Origin: Emydura subglobosa
Lineage: Eukaryota > Chordata > Testudines > Chelidae
NCBI GenBank assembly: GCA_007922225.1
Contig: ML679960.1
Location: forward strand, 9,381,710 to 9,445,709
Length of the DNA stretch: 64,000 nt
Direction of reading: 5' to 3'
Under the pieces are notes generated by a model, which did not search any database, was not told the origin of the DNA, and worked only from the letters and a program-made list of their open reading frames with translations. A program made the translations under genes and the position numbers. Shown piece by piece: positions 36,260-47,169 of this stretch. Position 1 is the stretch's first letter; every line of letters starts with the position of its first letter.

Positions 36260-37690
36260 TAGGTGCATTGATAAGGTTATAGTCCTACATGTACAGCCAT
36301 CACCACACAATTCCTACGAGGCCACAAAAGAGCAGTGCAGGTAGAGCACACTACAACACCACACGCATACTCTGGCTGACTGTTAAAACGGTCTTTCAAA
36401 GCCTCCCTGAGCCGTATAGTTCCTCCTTGAGCGCTAATAGCCCTTGTATCTGACTGTTCTAATTCAGCAGAGATCTTCTCCACCTCCACTCCTGGTGGAA
36501 ACTCCCCCTCCCCCTCTTTTCTTCAAAGATTATGCAGGACACAGCAGGCAGTTATAACCATTGGGATATTTTTCCTCACTGAGATCCAATCTTGTGAGTA
36601 AACAACACAACCATCTCTTCAAGCAACCAAAACCACATTCAGCTGTCATTCTGCATCTGCTGAGCAGGTAGCTGAATCATTCCTTGGTGCTGATGAGGTG
36701 GTGGGTGTACGGCTGCATCAGCCAGAGGAGTGAGGGGTAGACTGGGCTGCCCAGAATCACTATTGTCATTTTAACATTCCCACTGGTAATCCACCAATCG
36801 GGAGAGAAATTGCATCTTTAAGAACACAGGAGCGTTCAGAAAGCTGCAAGCAGGCAAACATCATGCAGTCCAGTCCACAATGATGTCTGTGAAGCATTCC
36901 CAGTGGTCCAGCAATGCTTGCATAAGCATAGAAAAGTAACCCTTTCTATTGATGCACTCAGTGGAAGGTTGCCATGAGTGTGTCCTCGCTCACACCAGCG
37001 CAGTTCAGGAACCCCATTGGCTGTAAAGCCATCTACTGTGTCCTGCACATTGCAAAGAGTCACAGTCTGGCACAGCAGAAGGAGATTAATGGCCCTGTAC
37101 ACGTGCATCGCAACAGCCCCAGTGGTGGATTTCCAAACTCCTAATTGATTCCCAACTGATCAGTAGCAATCTAGCATTACAAGTTTCTACAGTTTGATTG
37201 CCACTCGCTTCTCTGATCAGTGCAGCTCTGATTTTATTGTCCCTGAGCTGGAGCGCTGGGCAAGCTCAGTACACAGGTTCAGGAATGTGGCCTTCTACAT
37301 CTGAAAGTTCTGCACCCACGGCTTCTCATCCCACACCTGCATTATTCTACCAATCAGTGGATGTTTCTCAGGCCCCACAAGTAGTGCTCAGCCATCTGCA
37401 TCTGCTCCGTGACCACCACCACCAACTTTGAATTGGTTCTCGCTATGTCCCACAGCAATCTGTCCTCCAGAGAACTGTCAAATTCCCTACTCGTTCATTC
37501 TTCTTGCAGCTCTGCAAATACTCCAGGATCATGCATCTTGTGCTTGCAACACTCTTGACACTAGTGCAGAGCTTTGCAGGCTCCATGTTTCTGTCAGAGA
37601 CAGCAGACAGTGAGGAGGACCATGTGGGTCTGTGGGATTTTGGAAAACAGCATGAAAATTATGGGATGGAGATGGTTACAGACTGGGAAG
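36260..37690 (-). pseudogene. Harbinger transposase (HARBI1-like, DDE_Tnp_4) remnant
   Basis: Reading the minus strand from high to low coordinates in shifting frames gives the family order. R-A-A-L-I-R-E-A-S lies near 37,220. V-Y-R-A-I-N-L-L-L-L, T-V-T-L-C-N-V-Q and V-D-G-F-T-A-N-G-V-P follow at 37,108-37,000. A decayed stretch around G-Y-F and Q-A-L-L-D-H comes next, then P-Y-T-H-H-L with L-S-R-C-R-M-T-A-E-C-G-F-G near 36,700-36,640, and L-T-R-L-D-L near 36,600. The tail is D-T-R-A-I-S-A-Q near 36,440. The C-R-M-x-x-E-C-A/G-F-G segment carries the third catalytic glutamate of the DDE nuclease. At least several stops and frame changes make it non-functional. Confidence 0.8.
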
Positions 37691-38577
37691 CTGACCGCAT
37701 GCTCCCAGTCATCCCTGTGCAACTGGTTTCATCCCCATCATACATTGCCAAAACTTCCCAAAACCCAGTGTGCTGTACAATGGCAAGTTGCACAGTGGAA
37801 TACCTACCCATGATTCACCACACCGTCCATGGATACAAGCCCTACCAAATTACTACCAAACACCAGGAGCCACATATACATGTGCAGAAGTGATGAACTA
37901 ACTGCAGGAGCTCTATGCTGGTGTTGCTTAAGTTGACATAAGTTTGTATGCAGACATTGCGTAAGGTTAAACATAACTAGTAACAAATGTTTGTTTAGTG
38001 TTTAAACTAGACTTTATAATCATTTAATCAATGCATGTTAAAAATACAACTGAAAAGTCAAGCACAGACTTACCCTGAATTTTAAAATGCTAATTACAGT
38101 TATGGATGGGAGTTTTGGTAAAGGATTTAAGAGTTTGGATGCTTATCATAATTTCATACAAAGTTCTTGAAATCATACAAGATCATGCCTTCACCTGAAA
38201 TTTCCACTACTTCCTGATTTAGTCAGGCCTTTTATAGTCTCTCAGCATTTTTGTTTCTGGGTCTGGATGAAACTAAGGAGTGCAGACAGCGTGGTAAAAA
38301 TGAAAACAAAACCAGAAACAAACAACTAAACTTTTCTCAACGTTCAGAAGAGTTTTGTCTAGTTCTTACCGTGTCTATAATGCATCACACATCCTGCATA
38401 TTAAATACCATTCTTCAGTTATCTAAGACACTGAACTTCTTTAAATCATTTTAAGTGAAAAGAGTCAGTTAGTGAAAATACATAAGCCTTTCCTATGATA
38501 ATTTTTGTTTAAAATTGCCTGCTCCAAAGCAAAACACTTTGTGCAGCCGAGTTACAGATTTTATCTGATAGTATTTT

Positions 38578-39130
38578 ATGGCAACTTGTAGAAGGGGCAC
38601 CATCAGCTCCCAGGCACCCCTTCCATCTGAGCATGGCTCTAGCAGGAGCCAATCAACCCTAGGTCTCCTGGGGTTAGGAGCTTCTTCTCTACAAGTCTCT
38701 GGCTGGAGAAGGTTGAGGAATCCAAAGACTCCCGATCCACTTGGCTCTGGCTCAAGCCCTTGTTTAAGAGAGCCAGAACCAATCCTTGTAAGTCCCTTCC
38801 TTTTCCCTGGGGTACTTCCTATCCATGTAATCTTCTACTGCCTTGTTTCTCCCCCTTGGAAGGATGGTTTTATATGGCAGTAGCATCCCCAGTCCACTAG
38901 AAAGGTCTTCTCTCTAGCAGTAACTTGTCTCCTCAGGAGTTTCAGCCCCTAACTGAGGTTAAGAACCTTTTATTATTTCCAAGTGCTTCCCTACCTAATT
39001 AACTGCCTCTCACTACTCCCCAGGTGAACCTGAGCTGCCTTATTCCCCCTTGTAGAGCCTGTCAGAGGTAGGCCGGACCCCTGACACCTTCAGAAGGCAA
39101 GCTACTCTCTGACACATCCCTTCTGCTACC
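38578..39130. repeat. GC-elevated interspersed repeat, family unknown
   Basis: Composition changes sharply at both ends. The block has the same pyrimidine-rich style as 815-1,540 but no long shared word that I could confirm. An open frame at 38,578-38,883 has no recognisable domain. Confidence 0.35.
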
Positions 39131-41674
39131 TAGAATCACGTGGCATTAATAGAAAATGAGAGTCTACTGGTACTGAAAATTAAGAGGCAATTCCTTTCCA
39201 TTCTTCCATTCCTATATTCTAGACTGCATACAATTCTTTGTCAAAGCAATTTTAGAAAGTTGTTCATCTGAGAATTGATTTTATAATCAGTTGAAAGAAA
39301 ACTGAAATGAAACTCAGCACTGTGAATATAGTAAAACAACCAAAAAACCCAACCCAACAACAAACTTATTTACTGATAAATACATAACTAACCTACCTCC
39401 AGGGAGCTCAAATGCTGGCACAGACACAATAAAATCATGTAACTGGCGTTCTGATGATATTCTTTTTCTGATGGAATTTAATTAAAGCTCTTATTCTGAA
39501 TATGGTGTGCAAGGGCTTTTTTTCTGTGAACAAACCTTTGCTGCTACAATCTTCGCAACATTCAAGATTTGTTAAAAAGCTATGTGTAAGACAATGCTTT
39601 CTTTGGATATGATTTTTACCACACTTAATTCTAGAAGAGAAAATATACTGAGTCTTTAGTAAAGAGACGTATCACCCAACTGACAGTAAATAAAAGTTAA
39701 AGACCAAAAAGAAATTTTTACTGAACAGGGATATATTTTATAGTAAAAAACCCTTATATTATGCAGCTCCACAATACAAAAGTAAGTCCATAATTATAGC
39801 TCTCAGGCCTAAATGTGCCAAGGCACCTAGCATTGCCTCAGACAACAGACTCAGGCACTCTTATGTAGTGGTGCATGCTTGCATTGTCATAGCTGCCATT
39901 AGGCGTGTCTTAGGCTCCTGTAGTCATATGCAATGAATGCTTAGACATCTAGCACTTACAGCTTGTGCTGATGAATGAAGTACAAAAAACTAGCTGAGAT
40001 AAAAATTCGTAATTGGATTGCTACGGTAGGTCTGAATTTAACAGCTCATTTCCATCATACCCTAATTTCCTGAAAATCCTTTCTATGTGAAATTTTTCAT
40101 GTGTGGTCTCTAGCCAGATTTTGCATTATTTTTATTAAAATTAGAGATCAACCCAAGATATTCAGTTTGAATATAGATCCAACTTAGTCCCACAAATTAA
40201 GGGAATTTAAATCACATGATGCTGGTTTTGCAACTCTTTATTTACAATGGTCTATTCCACATCATATGACTGTTGTGGTTTAGGAGAGACCATTACTACA
40301 CCCAAACAAACTGTCCCCATACCCCCACTAACTAGAACCCTGCCCAGATACAGATATCCGCAGGAATAAACTTTCACCCTACCTGCAATCGTCCTCACTC
40401 ATCAGCTGTTTTGGAGCCAGCAGCCCTCCATCAGCTATTGAGCCACTGCCACACCAAACAGCTGATGAGCCCTGCTGGCCCACCTAACAGCTGATCAGCT
40501 CCACCCTGCTGCCTACCAGCTGATTAGCTGCTGAGTCCTGCTAGCAGCCTAACAGCCGTGATCATCCCATCCCGATCTGCAAGAAATGGTCCAGGGATAT
40601 AAAGCAGATATCTGGGGATTTCAGGGCTCTACCACTTTTATTACCCTTTTCCTCAGTGATGGTTTTAGTAGTTAGATGACACAACTGGAAGCAAATTGTG
40701 TGGGCAATACTGAACACAGTATCCCTTAAATCATACAAATCTCAAATAGATGGATAAAATGGAAGAAAGCAATCTTGTCAAAGTTCCAATACTATCTAAT
40801 AGATATGGGCAGGGTGGAGTAGAGGTGGGGAGGAATAGGAGTTCAACCACCTTTAAAATGGTTTTAGAAGAGGCCAAGAAATGTTGATGGCCACTTCCCA
40901 GAACCCCTGGGGTGTGAAGTGCACAAAACTAGAAATGAATTTCATAGTCCTAGAGTCATGGAAGCTATTTTGCATGGTACATTATTTATTTGTTAAGGTA
41001 AATGAATTACTCCAAGTAGTCAATATGCTCAGCATGAGCCTTCTCCCTCCCGCCTCCAAAGTCAATGGCAAAATTCCCCCTGACTTTAATTGATTATCAC
41101 ATTTTCAAAATCCTTCTTACCTTCATTATTTTCAACAAAATGTTTTGCACATATTCATTATAAAGAACTGCATGCATTGCAGAAACTATAGTTTCCATTT
41201 TGGGGAGTATGACTTGACTATATATATCATACCATGTTCTTCCTGGCAGGGACTATTCCTAACTGACTAGAAAACAGCTACAACTTTTTGAGCACTGCAA
41301 TGGAAAATAAATAAATACTAAATTGATATTTAAAAATCAGAATGATTTGAATTTTTAAAAGAACACTTGAAATGTGTTTAAAAACCACAATAAATGTTTT
41401 TCTACATAACTCATCAGCTCAATGGATTTTTATCCAATTTTACAAAAAAAGAGACCTCAAGATACCAAGCATGAGAATCATTTCCCAGGGGAGGATGGAG
41501 GAAAAGGAGAAGAGAACTCACAGTTGTGTGACTGAAAACTGAGTTTTAGAAAGGATTGTCTTTCTCAAACTTAACTCCAGCTTCATTGCCTAAAGTCTTA
41601 ATCTTGCAAAGATATATGCACTTACTTCACTTTATGCATGAGCAGTACCATAACATGTAAATAAATAATAGTAC

Positions 41675-41745
41675 TGGATTTATATAGCTAGGCACTGTCC
41701 AGACAAGTAAAGAGACAGTTCCTGCTCAATCTGAACAGAGAATGT
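41675..41745. repeat. SINE-like interspersed repeat fragment
   Basis: Contains ggcactgtccagacaagtaa and agagacagttcctgctcaat, close to a repeat phrase that is common in turtle and crocodilian genomes (cactgtacagacac, acagtccctgcc). Fragment only. Confidence 0.45.
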
Positions 41746-42111
41746 ACAGGCATTTTGATACCATGGTGAGAAATGCAGTGCAAAATCTTTACTATAAATA
41801 AAGGGATGCCATAAAAAAAATGATCAAGCACTTCTATTGAGCACATCGTTCTTGGTTACATATGCCTAGTTTTATTACTTTGTTAACTTTTATTTGAGGG
41901 GATAATCGGGTTGTAGGTCTTGTGGAAAATGGGAGGTTGCAGGACAGACGTGAAAGAGGAATGTATGGAAGCATAACCAGGTGAAGAAGGAGGTTTTCTG
42001 AGCAGGAGGATGCTTAAGGGGAAAAAGTGCAGAGGTGAGAGGAAGATTAAGAGGAAGTTATGTGGTTTATGCAGATAGAAGAAGGCTAAGGAGTGTGTGA
42101 TGTCTTGCTCA

Positions 42112-43175
42112 CCCAGAACTGTAAGCCATTGTGTTACCACTCTGCCTCAGCAAGAGTGAGCTTTCCTGCTGTTAAGCGTGTGTCAGTTTCCTGACAAACC
42201 AACTTGTCTACCTTGCAAGCATGATCTTCAGGACTTTGCCAGTCCAAACATTGCCTCGGTGAACCCCAGTTCCTGAGTTCCCCAGAGACATCTTTCTGCA
42301 GTGTCCAGTCACTCTGACTGGGTATTCACAGAAGTTAAGTTTCTGCCTCTGAAGACGGTGTGAATATACCAGCTTGTTAGGTTGGTAGAAGATCCATCCC
42401 CCATTTTAATACATAGCACTGAGATAAATAAGAATACAATTATTACCAAAGAACAATGATTTACCTGATATTAAGCAAGAATAAAAGAGACAGGTATGAT
42501 TATAAACAAAACGTTTTCTAGTGACTAAAACTTAAATTTTGCACGTTACAATCTTTCTCTAAGCTGGTTTCTCACTTAATCATTTTCAGCAGCTTTTTCC
42601 ATTCAGGCCAAGAGGATCAGCTTTCAGAGGCTCAAAGGATTCTGTCACCTTATGTCGCCTAAATGATAGATAATCCTTATGTCTTTTTTGCTTCTCTTAT
42701 ATTACTCAGGGTCCATTATCCCAAGACCCAGGAAGTCTTCCTGGATTGCACATTCCGTCTCCTGGCATGATTGTCAAACAGTCTTCTTCCCCACTTGCTA
42801 ACTTTATGGCTTTGTTTACCTTATATGTAAACATACTTCCATTGTTCTCTGCTTGTAACCAAGCCAGACAGACAGGTAAAAACACATTCTTTTGTCTAAG
42901 GCAGCTGGTTTATGCTCTGCTTCCCAAACCCATTTTAAGAATGTATTTCCAGCACTCGCCTGTAACTTCTTGTGTACAGCCTGTACATTCCATACAGGTC
43001 ATGCTTTTTGGGATCAGTTTGTCACCAATTTACATATGGTACCGTACAGGACACCTTTGGGATGTACATTATGACAATGTACTGGGGCAATGAGGGTGTC
43101 AGGTCTGATGTGAATTACAGTATGGTGGACTCTGCCAGTTGGCACTGAGGAGCTTCCAGGGTCACAGAGTGAAAA
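42112..43175. repeat. LTR-like repeat, copy 1
   Basis: Begins with cccagaactgtaagcc and tctgcctcag, and ends with tgccagttggcactgagg and ggtcacag. The same words in the same order open and close the copy at 45,758-47,166. Intermediate blocks also correspond (gactttgccagtcc / ggctctgccagtcc; ttcacagaagtta / ctcacagaaatta). Length of about 1 kb and same orientation suggest LTRs or two insertions of one family. No retroviral coding sequence was recognised. Confidence 0.6.
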
Positions 43176-43179
43176 GGAG

Positions 43180-45755
43180 AAAAGCAAAGAGAAGCCGGGA
43201 ACCAAATTTTGCAGGGCCTTGAAGGTGAGTACAAGTTGTTCATTTTGAAGTTAAAGGTGAGTGGAAAATATTAAAAGGAATGGAAAATGGACTGGATGTG
43301 TCTGGAAAGATGGGTAAGCTAGACTGTCACTGCTGTTGCTGCAGAATGTAGATGGGTTGAAGGGAGCTGCATCATCGAGGGCAAAGTAGAATAGCTTGCA
43401 GTAGCTGAAACAAGAGAGGGTGTAATAGCTACCTAATTCACAGCAATACCTGTTTCATAATCCTCCGAAATGCAAAGCTCTCTCTCAATTTACCAGTATT
43501 CATTGGTTGATTTATGTGTGAGACTGGTTGTTGGACAACTGGCACTATATGTGTGAGCAACACACTGGGTCAGCTTGTGGGGAGGAGACTTGGAGGGGAA
43601 AAAAACTTGAAGAGGAGGGAGGGATAGAAGTTAGGAAGAAAAGTGATAGTTTAATTTTTCATTGTATTAAAAACAGGTGTTGCTAGTTCAGATCAGTAAG
43701 CCTTTTTAAAATGTGAGATTGATTGAGAACAAGGGTATTCAAAACTATCTCCTTGAGATCCCTGGTTCAAGTCTAGCCTAGATCAGTAGTGACTGAAAAT
43801 CATTCCCACTACATGGTTGTTCACTTGCCTTTATAAAATTAGTGTGAGGTCACAATCCAGAAAAAAAAAGGTCATGATTCCACACTACAAAGTCCCTCTG
43901 TAAATGGGAACTAATTGGCTTCCTTGTTGGCATTCTTAACAAAAACCAAGAATTGCTGTACATCTGTGGAAACAGAACTAGCCTCTCTCCAGATAGGATC
44001 CTTCCAGTATAGGCCTGAAGGAAAATTAGTAAGAATTTGGGTGGGAAATTTTGTCCTATCATTGACTATGCTGTAAAGAATTCGTTGTGTGGATAAAGTA
44101 CGACTTCATTTTCCTGTGCTGATAGTCTGGAACTTTCAACAAGTTTGAAGTTAACAATTGAAATTTATATGACAATGTATTTTTAAAGTGACATTTTGTT
44201 AAGGGCTTTCTAATTATTATGAACCTCAAGTATGTCCATAGATAGGCCTGCCAACCACGAAGCAATAGCACTGATAAATTTGATTGCACAGGGATTGCCA
44301 CCAAAATGTATTAAATAATTGCTTTTAGACTGAAGGGCTAATGATTAAAAAGGATGATAGAGGTTAGAAAGAAGACTTGGATCTTTCCTCCAAACAGAAG
44401 TGGAGGAACAGCACAGTAAGAGGTCATGCTTTTCTAGTGGAACTCTTTAATTACCTGCAGGGTTGAAAGGAAGCTTTTCACCAGACCCAATCCTTATTAA
44501 CATACATTAACAAGTCTCGCTCCCTTTTATATTAAGTTCTTTTTATTCTTAACGTTGTACACTCTCTACATATGTGCAATTTTTCTAAACATTAAATATC
44601 CAGCCTCTCACATGTGAGCATATTCTCCATGTGTATATCCCAAAAGCGTATATCATTTGCTTGCTATTCTACATATAAGTTTTTTAAATTTGAAAAATAA
44701 ATGGAGAGTCCTGGATTCATATGTCCTAGACAAGGATACCTAAAATGCATCATAGATACACAATTATGGAACAGTAATGCACAGTCCTAGATCATTTTTA
44801 CATATGGTGTGCTCACCAAACCCTGATCTTTCAGCAATTAAGCATATACCTAACTTTACACAAATGACTGAACTATTCATATACGTAAATGTAGGCAAAT
44901 GTGTGTTTGCTGGATAAGGGCCCAACTGGGATACTTTTGTACATTCATCATTATATATTAACTTGGAAAATAATTTTTCCGACTTCATGTTATAAGCACC
45001 TGTTCTCTCAAAATATAATAATCTGTCTGTTTCTATTTACATTCTTTCTGAAATTCCTGCTATGCCTCAGTAGTAGTCTGAAATTATGTAATAATTATTA
45101 TTAGCAAACATTTATATTATACAAGTACCCAAAAGCCCCTTTCAGGAGGAAGGTCCTATTTTACTGGTTACTGTATAAACACAGGCCATGATCTTGCCAC
45201 TGATAACAGTATTTGGGCACACATATCTTCTATGCCAGTTCTCCTTGCAGGATTATTGCCTTAATCAAGAACCCACCCTGGCCCTAAAGGGCCTCCAAAG
45301 GATATGAGGCTCAGTGTCTATTCTCTGTTATATTGTGTATTTATTGGTGTAAGCATTGCTGATGAACCAAAGAAAATATAATGCACCACTCAAGGTCCTT
45401 CCTGTGATACGCTGATCTTCTCTAATGCAAAGAGATTGATGTTGCTTTTCAGAGACAATAAACAGCTTTAGAAACAATGTAATTGTTATATTACATGCTC
45501 CCTGTCCCTCACATACTTTGCATAATCAAATTAATGCAGGATACAAATACGTTTAGGTTCAAATGACTAGGCACTTTCCTCCCATCCTCCCTTATCATAA
45601 ATATTTGCTAGCTTGGGAAAGTGGGAGGGGGGGGGGGGGGAGGAAAGAGGCTTGGGGAGCTGGAGTTTAAAGCTACCATAAAGATCCTTCAGTGTTACTC
45701 TATGTGGAAAGAGAAGGAACAAGGCAAGTGGGATCAGGTTTTGACAGCTTCTACG
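43180..45755. other. Interval between the two LTR-like copies
   Basis: No gag, protease, reverse transcriptase or integrase motif was found in either strand, so a provirus interior is not supported. Short open frames are unremarkable. The 14-base G run at 45,627-45,640 is the only notable simple tract. Confidence 0.45.
45627..45640. repeat. Poly-G run (14)
   Basis: Uninterrupted run of fourteen G, preceded by gtggga and followed by aggaaagagg. A similar 13-G run occurs at 61,113-61,125. Confidence 0.9.
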
Positions 45756-45757
45756 GA

Positions 45758-47166
45758 TGCCCAGAACTGTGAGTCACCTTGTTACTACTCTGCCTCAGTG
45801 AGAGAGACAGACTTGTGCTGAACTGGGTGTCAGCTCCCTGACACCACTACTCTGCTAGCCACCCAACAATCCCCTCAGGGCTCTGCCAGTCCTTAATTTG
45901 CCTTGCAGGTAACAGAAGGTACCCCAATACCCAAGCCCTTCTGACAACATCCCTCTGTATTATCCAGCCCGTCAGTGGACGCTCACAGAAATTACCAGCT
46001 TTGCTGTGTGCAAGGGAACACACCTTGACTGGTACAACTCAAAATCAGGTCCTTTCTAACATCACAGCACTAAGCAGAGAGGACTCATAGCTGTTCACAG
46101 TTCGGGGGGGGAAGGGGCATAACTTAAAGCAGTAGTTTTCAAACTTTTTGAGCGGAGCCTCCCCTTTGGGTTACAACTTTTGGTTGCATCCTACCCCAAC
46201 CCAGACAAAAAGAGTTGAGTCAGTGGGTGGAAGTGATGCTCCCTCCTGAGCCCTGCCACACCAGGCTGAAGCCCAAGCCGGCTGGCATCACCGCTCGTCC
46301 ATAAACGTTCCTCCATGCCCCCTAGGGGGCACACTCCACAGTTTGAAAACCTCTGATAAAGGTTCTGGTGGTAGGCAGTGGGGTTCAGGGCAAGGCACAA
46401 ACACTGGCAGAAATTTAGGGGGCATGTAACCACACGTGCCTCCCCCCCACCTGTTGCCTCTGGCACTAAGCTCTAGTTTTAGTGAAAATAATCATAAGTT
46501 TATTATCAAATATAAAATTTTAAGAGATACTGAGTAAGGATAATGGAATCAGAAATGGCTACATATAAAACAAGAAGAAGAACACACTTAAGAGTCTGAA
46601 CTTAACTTCAACGGGCTAAAATCCTGTCTAAAGTATTTTCTCACCTAAAGCAATTTCACTAGCACAGTTGGGATCCACTTCTTTTTTAATGCAAAAAGCG
46701 CTCCCTCAGTGATGGATAAAGATGTGTCCTTTTGCTTCCTCCTTATGTTCCCAAAGTTTATTGTTTTGTACCCAGAGTCAGGACAACCCCCTGTGATTTT
46801 GTTTCCAGTGTCTTCCCACCCCAGTTAACTCTTAACAGGGATTTGGCTTTTATTCTGTTGGCTTACGGTGCTGATGTCTCATAGCTGACAGCAAGACAGG
46901 TGAATGAACTTCCTTTGACTCAAAACTGTTTGTCAACCCGGCCTCGATTTAGACGTACGTTTAATATATATAACAACTTCTTAAATATCATCTGTACATA
47001 TACCACCCAGTGACTATGAGGGTCAGTGTGATCCTGGCTTTCATTTAAGATCTCCCCTTCTTTGTAGATAAATACTAACAAGACACTGACAGAAATGTGA
47101 CAAGCAGTTACTGAACAATGAAGCCTTTGCCAGTTGGCACTGAGGGGGTCTTTGGGTCACATGGGC
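45758..47166. repeat. LTR-like repeat, copy 2, with internal hAT MITE
   Basis: Same boundary words as copy 1 (cccagaactgtgagtcacc at the left, tgccagttggcactgagg at the right). It is longer by roughly 350 bases, of which about 225 are explained by a MITE inserted at 46,130-46,355. The remaining length difference is internal divergence or deletion in copy 1. Confidence 0.6.
46130..46355. mobile_element. hAT-type MITE inside LTR-like copy 2
   Basis: Terminal inverted repeats are cagtagttttcaaac at the left and gtttgaaaacctctg at the right, a diverged pair of the CAGTGGTTCTCAAAC type used by many vertebrate non-autonomous hAT elements. Target duplication is not clear (acttaaag versus ataaaggt). 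About 225 bp, non-coding. Confidence 0.7.
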
Positions 47167-47169
47167 GTT

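Larger units (their letters stand above)
34604..37962. mobile_element. PIF/Harbinger DNA transposon, near full length, dead
   Basis: The left end (ggcctggtctacagtacaaa, then gttaggtcaacacgaggcaa) has the termini of turtle Harbinger elements. The right end near 37,930-37,960 (ttgacataagtttgtatgcagac, split) is a diverged inverted copy. Inside are two convergent gene remnants, as is usual for the superfamily: a Myb/SANT-like DNA-binding protein on the plus strand (about 34.85-35.8 kb) and a DDE transposase on the minus strand (about 37.7-36.26 kb). Target duplications of TTA/TAA type are expected; taa lies beside the right end, but the left flank is not a clear match. Stops and frameshifts in both genes show it is inactive. 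Confidence 0.8.
37965..42110. other. Gene-free stretch with one GC-richer repeat
   Basis: Includes a pyrimidine-rich, GC-elevated block at about 38,580-39,130 that looks like a turtle interspersed (possibly LTR-derived) repeat, and a short segment at 41,675-41,745 (ctaggcactgtccagacaag, then acagttcctgctcaatctg) that matches a common sauropsid SINE-like repeat. No gene was found. Confidence 0.45.

Noticed and set aside
37504..37893. 130-codon plus-strand frame
   Set aside because: It lies inside the Harbinger element opposite the transposase 5' part; the minus-strand reading fits the family better.
43180..45755. Interior of an endogenous retrovirus between the two LTR-like repeats
   Set aside because: No retroviral protein motif was found on either strand, so a provirus is not supported.
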